NCBI RefSeq assembly: GCF_016786215.1
Contig: NZ_JADOBG010000021.1
Span: 62,001 to 126,000, forward strand
Reading direction: 5' to 3'
From: Legionella bononiensis
GTDB taxonomy: Bacteria > Pseudomonadota > Gammaproteobacteria > Legionellales > Legionellaceae
DNA length: 64,000 nucleotides
In this document: positions 18,979 through 26,835 of the stretch, piece after piece
Position numbering within the stretch: position 1 is the first letter of the stretch
Layout: every line of letters starts with the position of its first letter
The notes under the pieces: generated by a model
Told to the model about the DNA's origin: nothing
The model's database searches: none
What the model saw: the letters and a program-made list of their open reading frames with translations, nothing else
Translations under genes and position numbers: made by a program

Positions 18979-20277
18979 ATGAATAAAAGACGAGTTGCAA
19001 TAACAGGGTTAGGTGCAGTTTCACCTATAGGGCATGATGTTCATTCCACCTGGAACAATTTAATTGCCGGGCAATCTGGGATAGGTGAAATCAAGCAGTT
19101 CGATGCCAGCGCTTTTCCAACCTATATTGCCGCAGAAGTGAAAAATTTCATTCCCAATCCATCTGTTAAGGGCAAACATACACGTTTTGCGATGTCTTTT
19201 ACTCATTATGCTTTGGAAGCAGCACGTCAGGCATTTGAAGATGCTGCTGTATTGCCAACCCAACAGAACTCTTCTCGATGGGGTGTTGTGACGGGTAGTG
19301 GTATGATGACCGCTGAGTTTGATTATTTGAAGCGGTTTCAAAAAGTGTGTGCTGTGAACGGTGAAACCGATTGGAGCGCTCTTCAGGCCAATTCCAGGGA
19401 GTTTTATAAATTAACCGATTTTGGCAAAACCACTTCTAACTCAGGATTGTCGTTACTTATCCAGCATTTTGGTATCACGGGTTATGCATCATCAGTACAT
19501 ACCGCTTGTGCCTCAGGTGGACAAGCTTTAGGTTTGGCCATGCAGGTTATTCGTCGTGGTGAAGCTGATTTTATGTTGGCAGGTGGATTTGATTCCATGA
19601 TTAATCCATTGGGTCTCTCCAGTTTTTGTTTGTTGGGTGCTTTATCTACTTATAATGATACGCCTCATACCGCCAGCCGGCCGTTTGATGCAACTCGTAA
19701 TGGTTTTGTCCTGGGTGAAGGTGCTGCTTTTTTAATACTCGAAGAGTGGGAAAAAGCAAAAGCACGAGGCGCTCGTATTTATGCTGAATTAGCTGGCGAA
19801 GGTAATTCATTAAGTTCTTACCGAATTACTGATTCTCATCCAAACGGCGATGGCGCAATTCAGGCCATTGAGCGTGCTCTTAAAGATGCAGGGGTTCAAG
19901 CTCGTGATGTGGATTATATAAATGCTCATGGTACTTCAACCAAAATGAATGATCTCAGTGAAACCAATGCAATTAAGGCAGTATTTGGAGATCGAATTGC
20001 TACTTTACCAACGAGTTCTACCAAGAGCCAGACTGGTCATTTGATAGCTGCTGCAGGTGCTCTTGAAGCGGTTTTATCAGTAAAATCGATAGAGCAGGCG
20101 CAAATTCCTAAAACGGCTAATTTAACTAACCCTGATCCAGAATGTGATTTGGATTATGTTACAGAAGGACCTCGTGAAAAGTCTCTGGGTGTTGTTTTAT
20201 CCAATTCTTTCGGTTTTGGTGGTTCAAATAGTTGCCTGTTGTTCAAGCATCCTGAGTTTGAAGGAGCACGTAAATGA
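18979..20277 (+). CDS. Beta-ketoacyl-ACP synthase (FabF-like), catalytically complete
   Basis: This is a condensing enzyme of 432 residues with the thiolase fold. The catalytic triad is complete: Cys177 in HTACASGG, His317 in NAHGTSTKMND and His354 in KSQTGHLIAAAG. It therefore should carry out the decarboxylative condensation that extends acyl chains. The stop overlaps the start of the next gene, a second ketosynthase lacking the cysteine, so the two are probably made as a pair and may form a heterodimer. Confidence 0.9.
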   Translation: MNKRRVAITGLGAVSPIGHDVHSTWNNLIAGQSGIGEIKQFDASAFPTYIAAEVKNFIPNPSVKGKHTRFAMSFTHYALEAARQAFEDAAVLPTQQNSSRWGVVTGSGMMTAEFDYLKRFQKVCAVNGETDWSALQANSREFYKLTDFGKTTSNSGLSLLIQHFGITGYASSVHTACASGGQALGLAMQVIRRGEADFMLAGGFDSMINPLGLSSFCLLGALSTYNDTPHTASRPFDATRNGFVLGEGAAFLILEEWEKAKARGARIYAELAGEGNSLSSYRITDSHPNGDGAIQAIERALKDAGVQARDVDYINAHGTSTKMNDLSETNAIKAVFGDRIATLPTSSTKSQTGHLIAAAGALEAVLSVKSIEQAQIPKTANLTNPDPECDLDYVTEGPREKSLGVVLSNSFGFGGSNSCLLFKHPEFEGARK

Positions 20278-21551
20278 GCGATTTAAACAGAGTATTTATT
20301 ACAGGACGAAGTGCTTTAACTGCTTCAGGAAATACTGCTGCGGATACCTGGCAGGCAATTCTTTCAGGTGATAGTGGAATAGATGAAATTAAATATTGGG
20401 ATTTATCCCAATGGTCACATCGCTTGGGCGGTGAATTGAAAGAGTTTCAACCGGCCAAAATGTTGCCCGATCGAAAATTGATAAAAGTTATCTCCCGTCA
20501 GGATGTTATGGGCATTAATGCTGCTGTGCAAGCTGTAGAACACAGTCAAATGCTTAGCTATCGTGATGCTCTCGATTCAGCTGAATTATTTAATGAGCAA
20601 ACTGCTGTATATGTCGGCTCACCAGGAAATAAATATTTCCAACAATATGATTTTTTGCCATTATTAGCTAAAACTCAAGATGACATGCAAAGCTTTGCAA
20701 AGCAGTTGTTTGATGAGGTACATCCTATGTGGTTGTTACGGATTTTACCTAATAATGTGCTTGCATATACTGGCATAACCTATGGTTTTAAAGGACCAAA
20801 CCATAATGTTACCAACCATGCAGTGGGAGGCACGCAAGCCATATTGGAAGCTTATCATGCCATACGAAGTGGTCAGGCGGACAGAGCTGTAGTTGTTGCT
20901 TATGATATGGGGGTTGAACCACAATCTTTGTTTTATTATGAGAAATTGGGTGTAGTAAGTAATCGACATTTAAAACCCTTTGATGATGAGCATGATGGAA
21001 CGTTGTTGGCAGAAGGAGCCGCAGCGCTTGTTCTGGAAAGTGAAGCCAGTGTCCGTGCTCGTTCTGCAACGTGTTACGGTGAAATTCTTGGTGGTCTATC
21101 TGCCAGTGAAGCTACGGGGTTGTTTTCCATAGAATCTGATGGGCAACATTTAACGACGTTAATGGAGCGAACACTGGAAGCAGCCGAAATAGAACGGGAA
21201 AATATTGGATTAATCGTTGCCCATGGAAATGGTAATAGCAAATCTGATGATAGTGAAGCTCAATCAATTAGAACCGTTTTTGCTGATCATCACGTCCCTG
21301 TCACTGCGTTTAAATGGTCTATGGGACACACCTTATGCGCTTCAGGTGTATTGGATGCGGTACTGACAACTTATGCCTTGGAATCTCGTTGTGCCCCAGG
21401 TATCGCCAATTTGGAACAGGTTGCGCCCAACTGTGAGGGATTATCTTTAAGTGCAGGTCATCAGAAGATACAAGCTAATTCATCTGCGTTGATGATTAAT
21501 AGAGGTTTTGCCAGTATGAACGCCTGTTTGGTGATTAAATCCTGTGACTGA
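20274..21551 (+). CDS. Ketosynthase-like protein lacking the active-site cysteine (chain-length-factor-like)
   Basis: This 425-residue protein aligns along its length with the preceding ketosynthase (for example RSGQAD against RRGEAD). At the nucleophile position it reads NHAVGGTQA, so the cysteine is replaced by Ala183, while His317 (VAHGNG) and His352 (MGHTLCASG) remain. In type II polyketide and aryl-polyene systems the second member of a ketosynthase pair lacks the cysteine and sets chain length. A similar role, or malonyl-ACP decarboxylase activity to prime synthesis, is inferred. Its end overlaps the acyltransferase gene. Confidence 0.82.
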   Translation: MSDLNRVFITGRSALTASGNTAADTWQAILSGDSGIDEIKYWDLSQWSHRLGGELKEFQPAKMLPDRKLIKVISRQDVMGINAAVQAVEHSQMLSYRDALDSAELFNEQTAVYVGSPGNKYFQQYDFLPLLAKTQDDMQSFAKQLFDEVHPMWLLRILPNNVLAYTGITYGFKGPNHNVTNHAVGGTQAILEAYHAIRSGQADRAVVVAYDMGVEPQSLFYYEKLGVVSNRHLKPFDDEHDGTLLAEGAAALVLESEASVRARSATCYGEILGGLSASEATGLFSIESDGQHLTTLMERTLEAAEIERENIGLIVAHGNGNSKSDDSEAQSIRTVFADHHVPVTAFKWSMGHTLCASGVLDAVLTTYALESRCAPGIANLEQVAPNCEGLSLSAGHQKIQANSSALMINRGFASMNACLVIKSCD

Positions 21552-22389
21552 ATTAGAACAACAAATCCAATCATTACCGATTAGTCTGGCTGGAAAATTT
21601 ATTTACAGATTTTTGCCATACCGAAAGCGATTAGTCTTGGCAAATATTAATCAGGTCTATTCTAATCAAATCAGTGACGCTCAAAAAATACATTTAGCAA
21701 AAGCCTACTATTCACACATCGCCACATCATTAAAAGAAGCGTTGCAATTGCGATTTATGAGTGAAAAAAAGCTGCGTAATCAGGTACAAGTCATTGGTCA
21801 CGAAAAAATGTTGGCAGTGGTTGCCCAGCAAAAAGGGGTATTAGTTGTAACAGGCCATTTTGGGAATTGGGAGTTTGCACCTTTAGGTGGGGTACTAAGT
21901 TTTAAGGAATTTCAAGGGCAATTTCATTTTATCAGGCGTACTTTAAGGTTTAAATTTATTGAGCGCTTATTGTTTAAAAATTATTATAAAGTCGGTTTAA
22001 ACGTTATTCCTAAAAAGAATTCCCTCGAGCAAGTCTGTGTAGCCCTGGAAAAAAATCATGCAGTAATTTTTGTGCTGGATCAACATGCGTCTCTGGCTAA
22101 TAGAGATGGAATCGCAGTAGAGTTTTTTGGTAAAAAAGCAGGAACTTATAGAAGTTTGGCTACGTTATCACGCCATACCGGTGTGCCAGTAATTCCAGCA
22201 GCAGGGTATCGTTTGCCTAATGGCAAGCATGTTCTGGAGTTTCATGATCCCATTCCCTGGGAAGATCATGATTCTACGCAAGAAGCCCTTTATCAAAATA
22301 CGTTGAAATATAATCAGGCTTTAGAAAAAATTATTTTGGCTCATCCTGAGCAATGGAACTGGCTGCACCGCCGTTGGAAACTCTCCTGA
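21544..22389 (+). CDS. LpxL/HtrB-family lysophospholipid acyltransferase
   Basis: The protein has 281 residues and belongs to the lipid A biosynthesis acyltransferase family. The HX4E catalytic motif is in TGHFGNWEFAPLGG (about residue 103-108), and the second block FVLDQHAS... VEFFGKKAGTYRS is typical. It probably transfers an acyl chain from the island's dedicated ACP to a lipid acceptor at the inner membrane, such as lipid A or another glycolipid. It overlaps the upstream gene by 8 bases and ends directly at a large inverted repeat. Confidence 0.85.
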   Translation: MTELEQQIQSLPISLAGKFIYRFLPYRKRLVLANINQVYSNQISDAQKIHLAKAYYSHIATSLKEALQLRFMSEKKLRNQVQVIGHEKMLAVVAQQKGVLVVTGHFGNWEFAPLGGVLSFKEFQGQFHFIRRTLRFKFIERLLFKNYYKVGLNVIPKKNSLEQVCVALEKNHAVIFVLDQHASLANRDGIAVEFFGKKAGTYRSLATLSRHTGVPVIPAAGYRLPNGKHVLEFHDPIPWEDHDSTQEALYQNTLKYNQALEKIILAHPEQWNWLHRRWKLS

Positions 22390-22511
22390 ACGGGGGGCTT
22401 TGGCACATCTTGAACGAAAGGGAACTTAAAAAAATGCTCATGTACCTGATGTACACTCCGCTTTTTTTAAGTTCCCTTTCGTTCAACCTGCACTCAAATC
22501 CCCCCGTTCAG
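22386..22511 (+). terminator. Long nested inverted repeat after the lipid island
   Basis: A perfect 23-bp inverted repeat (22412-22434 with 22462-22484, beginning GAACGAAAGGGAACTT) is nested inside a 12-bp outer pair CTGAACGGGGGG/CCCCCCGTTCAG (22386-22397 and 22500-22511) that starts in the last codon of the acyltransferase gene. The inner arms end in A7 and T7 runs. The core TGCTCATGTAC...GTACACTCCGC resembles common bidirectional terminator hairpins. It probably ends transcription of the island. Confidence 0.7.
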
Positions 22512-22793
22512 TGCCGGGACTGTTTTGGGTAAGACAGTTAAAAAATGCTCATGTACCTGATGGGCCCTCCGCTTTTTTAAGTCCCCTTTCGTTCAACCTG
22601 CACTCAAATCCCCCCGTTCAGTGCAGGGATTGTTTTGGGTAAGCCAGTTAAAAAATGTTCATGTACCTGATGGGCACTCCGCTTTTTTAAGTCCCCTTTC
22701 GTTCAACCTGCACTCAAATCCCCCGTCCAGTGCGGGGATTGTTTTGGGTAAGCCAGTTAAAAAATACTCATGTACCTGATGTACATTCCGCTT
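22434..22793. repeat. Tandem repeat with a 110-bp period (about 3.3 copies)
   Basis: The block starting ATGCTCATGTACCTGATG recurs at 22434, 22545, 22655 and 22764, a period of 111, 110 and 109 bases. Each unit runs through a T-run with AAGTyCCCTTTCGTTC, CCTGCACTCAAATCCCCC, GTTTTGGGTAAG and back to TTAAAAAATG. Copies differ by only a few bases. Only the first has the matching left arm that makes the long hairpin; the later ones keep just the right arm. The array ends at the 3' end of the PilZ gene. It has no coding potential and no spacers. Confidence 0.93.
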
Positions 22794-23103
22794 AGTGATG
22801 GGGCGTGCGCGTCCGCCTCTCGTCCCTTAGTTGTTTCAGGGCTATAAAAAGCCGATCAATCTCATCGTCATTAGTAAAATTTAAGATGGTTGTTTGTTTT
22901 TCGACCCTTAATATTTTGTAGCTTATATTGATAGAAAACCGATTAATTGAGATTTCAATAACTCCTTGTTTTGGCAGTAGGCTATTATTTGTTAAGCGTA
23001 CTCCGGAGGCTGATATATCTATGACTTCAAAAGATAGATTTGCGATTTTAGCCAGAATTTCGCCTTTATTATTTATTCTGAAAAACGTTCGCCGCTCATC
23101 CAT
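22792..23103 (-). CDS. PilZ-domain protein
   Basis: This 103-residue protein consists of one PilZ domain, a cyclic-di-GMP receptor module. The two binding motifs are visible: ERRTFFR near the N-terminus and DISASGVRL about 30 residues later (D/NxSxxG). A TTG at 23115 could add four residues, but no ribosome-binding site supports it, so the ATG at 23103 was chosen. The 3' end touches the 110-bp repeat array. It may link c-di-GMP to an unidentified partner. Confidence 0.85.
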   Translation of the reverse strand: MDERRTFFRINNKGEILAKIANLSFEVIDISASGVRLTNNSLLPKQGVIEISINRFSINISYKILRVEKQTTILNFTNDDEIDRLFIALKQLRDERRTRTPHH

Positions 23104-23215
23104 TTTACTTGCCAAATCATGGTGTTAATTTTTAATTGTAGGTTCGTCTTGAGGCAAACGTCAAGCTGCATGAGTGTATCATGGCCAAATCATTGATGGT
23201 TTATGATGTGTTACA

Positions 23216-23247
23216 GTATAAAAAAGCCCAGCAATGCGCTACTGGGC
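23216..23247 (-). terminator. Rho-independent terminator of the 771-aa gene
   Basis: On the minus strand GCCCAG and CTGGGC (23226-23231 and 23242-23247) form a 6-bp stem around a 10-base loop, followed by a T run (TTTTTTATA). It lies 7 bases after the stop codon of the large upstream gene. Confidence 0.8.
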
Positions 23248-23254
23248 AAGGGTA

Positions 23255-25570
23255 TTATAAAGACAAGGATTGAGTCGCCAGTGTGTTGGAGGGCGTATTG
23301 TCTGATGGAACACTATTAGAATTGGGCGCAAAAAAACTGCCGACATTACCTTTTGTCCAGTTCCAGGCGTCAGTTACTAAACTAGAAACTTTATCCAAGG
23401 TAATCGGTTCAGACGTACTAATAGAAGAGTTCCTTTTCGATAACTCCGTCTCCGCTTTAAGTTCTGGCAAAATGACACTAAATTCATCCACTATCGATTC
23501 TAAATTCGAGCTATTATGAATAAGTTGCGAATAGGATGAATCTTCATTTATTTGTTTGATGAGTAACTCCAAATCCTGTGGAGACCCCATAATCAGCATA
23601 AGCTCCAAAAGACGATACCGATTGGCATTAAGAACCTGATGATTTTTACTCAGCCAGGATTCTATCCCTTTATTATGTTGACTGTCTAATAACAGTTCAT
23701 GAAACAACAGATTGATACGGGCTCTTAAATTCAGTTCTTCGTGAGCGTCCGTATTAAACGGATTTTTGCTCATATCTTCTATTAATTCATCAAGTTTTTG
23801 TAAAGAACATTGTTTTTCAAGGTTCTTTAGGAGACTGGGAAGTTTATAATCTGGTGTTTTAATAATGGTTCTATTTTCCTGTTCTAAGACTACTCGCTCC
23901 TCATCTGTATCCATTGGTTTACTCCATGAGGGAGCAACATACATCGGCAAGTTGGGGGAAAAGAAGCCTGTCCAACCGTTTATCCAGCAACGTTTAATAC
24001 GCTGTATCAACAGAGCGAAAAAACCTTTATCTTCACTAAACGACAATTCCTGTTTGGCTTCAGAATAAGCTTTGGTTGCAATTTGAATAAGCTGTTCGTC
24101 TTTTTTGGGATCTAATTTTTTTAGCGCATCCGTGCATATCTCCATTACCAGTATATAATTTGGAACTCCTCCTTTTAAACCAAAATGCTGCAGGGTTCTT
24201 TGGGCATCGTATTTGAACATCCAGTAGCTTATGTTTTCATCATATAATTCCGGGTATTGTAAAAATGAGGTATATATTGCCTCTCTTACAGATTTGTTGA
24301 CTTCAGGACGAATCATTAAAATTGCCGTATGATATATCGTTTTACGACGTGATTCGGAACAGCCTTCCTGCACATAATATCCCAGATAATTTCTAATGGT
24401 TTTACAAATCGTCTCCGTTTTCCCTTTAAAATGTAATAAAAAATAATCAAAAGCCTTGGTTGATTTTTCTTTTTTTGCTAACAGCTGAATTAGTGGATTT
24501 TCCGGAATGGTATTGTGTTCATCCATAGATTGAGGTTCTTGCTGCTCAGCTGGATGAATCCATCGGATAATGCCTCCTTTTTCTTCTTCTTTTTGAGGCA
24601 ATGGCGGTCTTAATTGAATCAATTGAGTCATATTGTGAATGATTAATGTGCCCTCCTTATAAAATAGTTGGGTATCACCCGATTGAGCCTTGAGCCTTAA
24701 ATAATAATTGGTGAGGTAACCTGTTTTATTTGTTATATCACTAAATTCTGTGCTGCCGTTTAAATGCATTAATAATTGGATGGTTTCCACGGATAGTGGT
24801 ACAGGTTTTGATAATAATTTTTTTGCCAAAAGTTTGATATAACTCACATAATGGTCGTGATTTTTGCCATTGAGGTAGTGGTTAATTGCTGTTTTAAGAT
24901 GCTTTTCTTGTTCATTTTCATGTAATAGTTTGAACCTTGGGTTGTATAAATCCAGGTGCTCTAGCATACAGTTGATTAAGGTTTCCTTTTTTTGATGATC
25001 CATCTTGTGTATTTCGGTTAGTACATGTGAGTCAACCAGTTTGCTAAGATGAGCCAGGATATAGTATGCATTGGGCATTAACGCATAATGATTCATCCAA
25101 TACTGGATCACACCGGGATTTGGATATTGACCTAGAAGCTCATTAATTTGATCTTCGTTTAAAAGATGAAAATGTGGTATTGAACACAGAATACTGATTG
25201 CAGCCTCTGGCTGGAGCCTTTTGATTTGCTCTATAGTTAGGTGAGTGATATCCAGCTGATGTATCAGCGGATTGAGTCGCGATGGAGTGTGGGATTCATT
25301 ATTGGTTAATCTGTTCAGTATGGAATTACCCATAAGGTTATTTAAGTATTCCTCCATGCTTAACAGATGAGTAATTAACAAGGATTTTACCAATTTATCC
25401 TGAGTACTATGAATTAATTCAATAATTTCATGATGTGTATATTGGTTGATTTGTAACGTGTTGATAAATGCGTTTTGAGCTTCTTGAGTTTCAGTGATTG
25501 ATGTTTGATATTGCGTCGTATTTATCAGTATTTTCATTAGATTAAATTTGATATCGGCATTACTTTGCAT
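23255..25570 (-). CDS. Large helical protein of unknown function, effector candidate
   Basis: I do not recognise this 771-residue protein. It is predicted largely helical and soluble, with no signal peptide, and has a Ser/Asn/Thr-rich tail (SNSVPSDNTPSNTLATQSLSL region). The frame is open upstream, with a possible ATG at 25618, but a strong AAGGAGG lies 6 bases before the ATG at 25570 (MQSNADIKFN), which decides the start. A stretch such as HLSKLVDSHVLTEIHKMDHQKK suggests armadillo- or HEAT-like helices. It lacks a recognisable enzyme motif. Size, orphan position and composition fit a Dot/Icm substrate, but nothing proves it. Confidence 0.6.
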   Translation of the reverse strand: MQSNADIKFNLMKILINTTQYQTSITETQEAQNAFINTLQINQYTHHEIIELIHSTQDKLVKSLLITHLLSMEEYLNNLMGNSILNRLTNNESHTPSRLNPLIHQLDITHLTIEQIKRLQPEAAISILCSIPHFHLLNEDQINELLGQYPNPGVIQYWMNHYALMPNAYYILAHLSKLVDSHVLTEIHKMDHQKKETLINCMLEHLDLYNPRFKLLHENEQEKHLKTAINHYLNGKNHDHYVSYIKLLAKKLLSKPVPLSVETIQLLMHLNGSTEFSDITNKTGYLTNYYLRLKAQSGDTQLFYKEGTLIIHNMTQLIQLRPPLPQKEEEKGGIIRWIHPAEQQEPQSMDEHNTIPENPLIQLLAKKEKSTKAFDYFLLHFKGKTETICKTIRNYLGYYVQEGCSESRRKTIYHTAILMIRPEVNKSVREAIYTSFLQYPELYDENISYWMFKYDAQRTLQHFGLKGGVPNYILVMEICTDALKKLDPKKDEQLIQIATKAYSEAKQELSFSEDKGFFALLIQRIKRCWINGWTGFFSPNLPMYVAPSWSKPMDTDEERVVLEQENRTIIKTPDYKLPSLLKNLEKQCSLQKLDELIEDMSKNPFNTDAHEELNLRARINLLFHELLLDSQHNKGIESWLSKNHQVLNANRYRLLELMLIMGSPQDLELLIKQINEDSSYSQLIHNSSNLESIVDEFSVILPELKAETELSKRNSSISTSEPITLDKVSSLVTDAWNWTKGNVGSFFAPNSNSVPSDNTPSNTLATQSLSL

Positions 25571-25767
25571 GTTCATCCTCCTTGACCATAAATTCACTGA
25601 AGTTTGGCTTAAACTCATGCCTGAGAATTTATCTCGATATCAGTAATGGTTTTCAATTCCGTGGATTATCCAGCCTTCAGTTCACTGATTCGGAACAGCT
25701 GGATTTGCTCAGCATAACTGTTTGAAAAAAAAATTCAATAGCTGTCTTATTTTTGTGAACATTGTTA

Positions 25768-26598
25768 TTAAAACAGCTTGCCTTCGTAAACAAAAGTGGC
25801 TGGACCTGTGAGAGTAATATGATCATTAATATGAGGCCAATCAATGATTAAATTTCCTCCGGGGAGCGATACGGTGATTTGATCCGAGAGACCATAGAAT
25901 AAACGACCTATTGCAGCTGCTGCAACAGCACCGCTACCGCAGGCTTGTGTTTCTCCACAACCTCTTTCATAAACCCTTAGGTTAATGTGATCTTTATTTA
26001 AAATGTGCATGAAGCCAGTATTGGTTTGTTCTGGAAAACGAGGATGGGTACTGATTTGTCTACCTAGTTCGAGCACTGGGGCTGATTCTAAATTGTGTAC
26101 CAAAAGTACTGCATGAGGATTCCCAACGCTAATGGCATGAAGAGGAACAGCAGTGTGCTGATCCAGCTCCAGTGAATATTCGTCTGATTGATGATCTGCC
26201 AGGAATGGAATATCTTTGGGCGCCAGTTTGGGTTTACCCATGTCTACACTGACACTATTATCATCATTAATGACTAACTCCATAGTAGTGGATTCAGTAG
26301 CCACTGTCATTTTACTTTTTGAAGTTAAACCGTAATATTTGGCAAACAGTGCAAGACACCGTGCACCATTACCACATTGTCCAACTTCTTGCCCATTGGC
26401 ATTAAAAATACGATAAGTAAAATCCACTCCTTCAGTTTTCGCTGGTTCAATTAGCAGACATTGGTCAAAGCCTATTCCAGTGTTACGATGAGCCAATAAG
26501 GCTATTTGCTGCGGGAGCAGGTTTATTTTTTGATTGACACCATCAATCACCATAAAATCATTACCTAAACCATGCATTTTTGTAAATTGAATATTCAT
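25768..26598 (-). CDS. dapF: Diaminopimelate epimerase
   Basis: DapF converts LL- to meso-diaminopimelate for lysine and peptidoglycan synthesis. The two catalytic cysteines are present: Cys75 in GQCGNGARC and Cys220 in GCGETQACGSG. The 276 residues equal the family length, and MHGLGNDFMVID at the start is diagnostic. It is 11 bases downstream of a tiny lipoprotein gene, the same arrangement as the E. coli lptM-dapF pair, and is likely co-transcribed with it. Confidence 0.97.
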   Translation of the reverse strand: MNIQFTKMHGLGNDFMVIDGVNQKINLLPQQIALLAHRNTGIGFDQCLLIEPAKTEGVDFTYRIFNANGQEVGQCGNGARCLALFAKYYGLTSKSKMTVATESTTMELVINDDNSVSVDMGKPKLAPKDIPFLADHQSDEYSLELDQHTAVPLHAISVGNPHAVLLVHNLESAPVLELGRQISTHPRFPEQTNTGFMHILNKDHINLRVYERGCGETQACGSGAVAAAAIGRLFYGLSDQITVSLPGGNLIIDWPHINDHITLTGPATFVYEGKLF

Positions 26599-26609
26599 AA
26601 TTAAACTCT

Positions 26610-26732
26610 TTAGGATGATTTAGCGGTTGGTGTGGCCGTTTCAGGTGCCGGGAGATATAAAGGCCCCTTTTGCCCGCAAGCAGTTAAAAATAATACTGTC
26701 GCACAAACTAATAATGCAAAATATCGCGTCAT
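26610..26732 (-). CDS. lptM: Small lipoprotein LptM (YifL)
   Basis: This 40-residue gene lies just upstream of dapF. The protein begins MTRYFALLVC and has the lipobox LTAC followed by GQKGPLYLP, the conserved mature start of YifL/LptM lipoproteins. In E. coli, LptM helps LptD mature in the outer membrane. A second ATG at 26744 would add four residues; neither start has a strong ribosome-binding site. The identity rests on the GQKGPLY motif and the dapF neighbour. Confidence 0.88.
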   Translation of the reverse strand: MTRYFALLVCATVLFLTACGQKGPLYLPAPETATPTAKSS

Positions 26733-26835
26733 TGTACAGGCCATTGGTTAAAACATTATTATATGAAATTTATCAATGAAAGAGAACTGAGCGTTGAGTT
26801 CTCTTGTTCAAGAAACAAGCCTGTCTTCTGGCAGA

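Noticed and set aside
20274-21551. Sequencing error hiding an active-site cysteine in the second ketosynthase
   Set aside because: The frame and flanking residues align without gaps, and the codon is GCA, so Ala183 is taken as real.
22434-22793. CRISPR-like array
   Set aside because: The repeat units of 110 bases are contiguous and nearly identical throughout, with no unique spacers and no cas genes.
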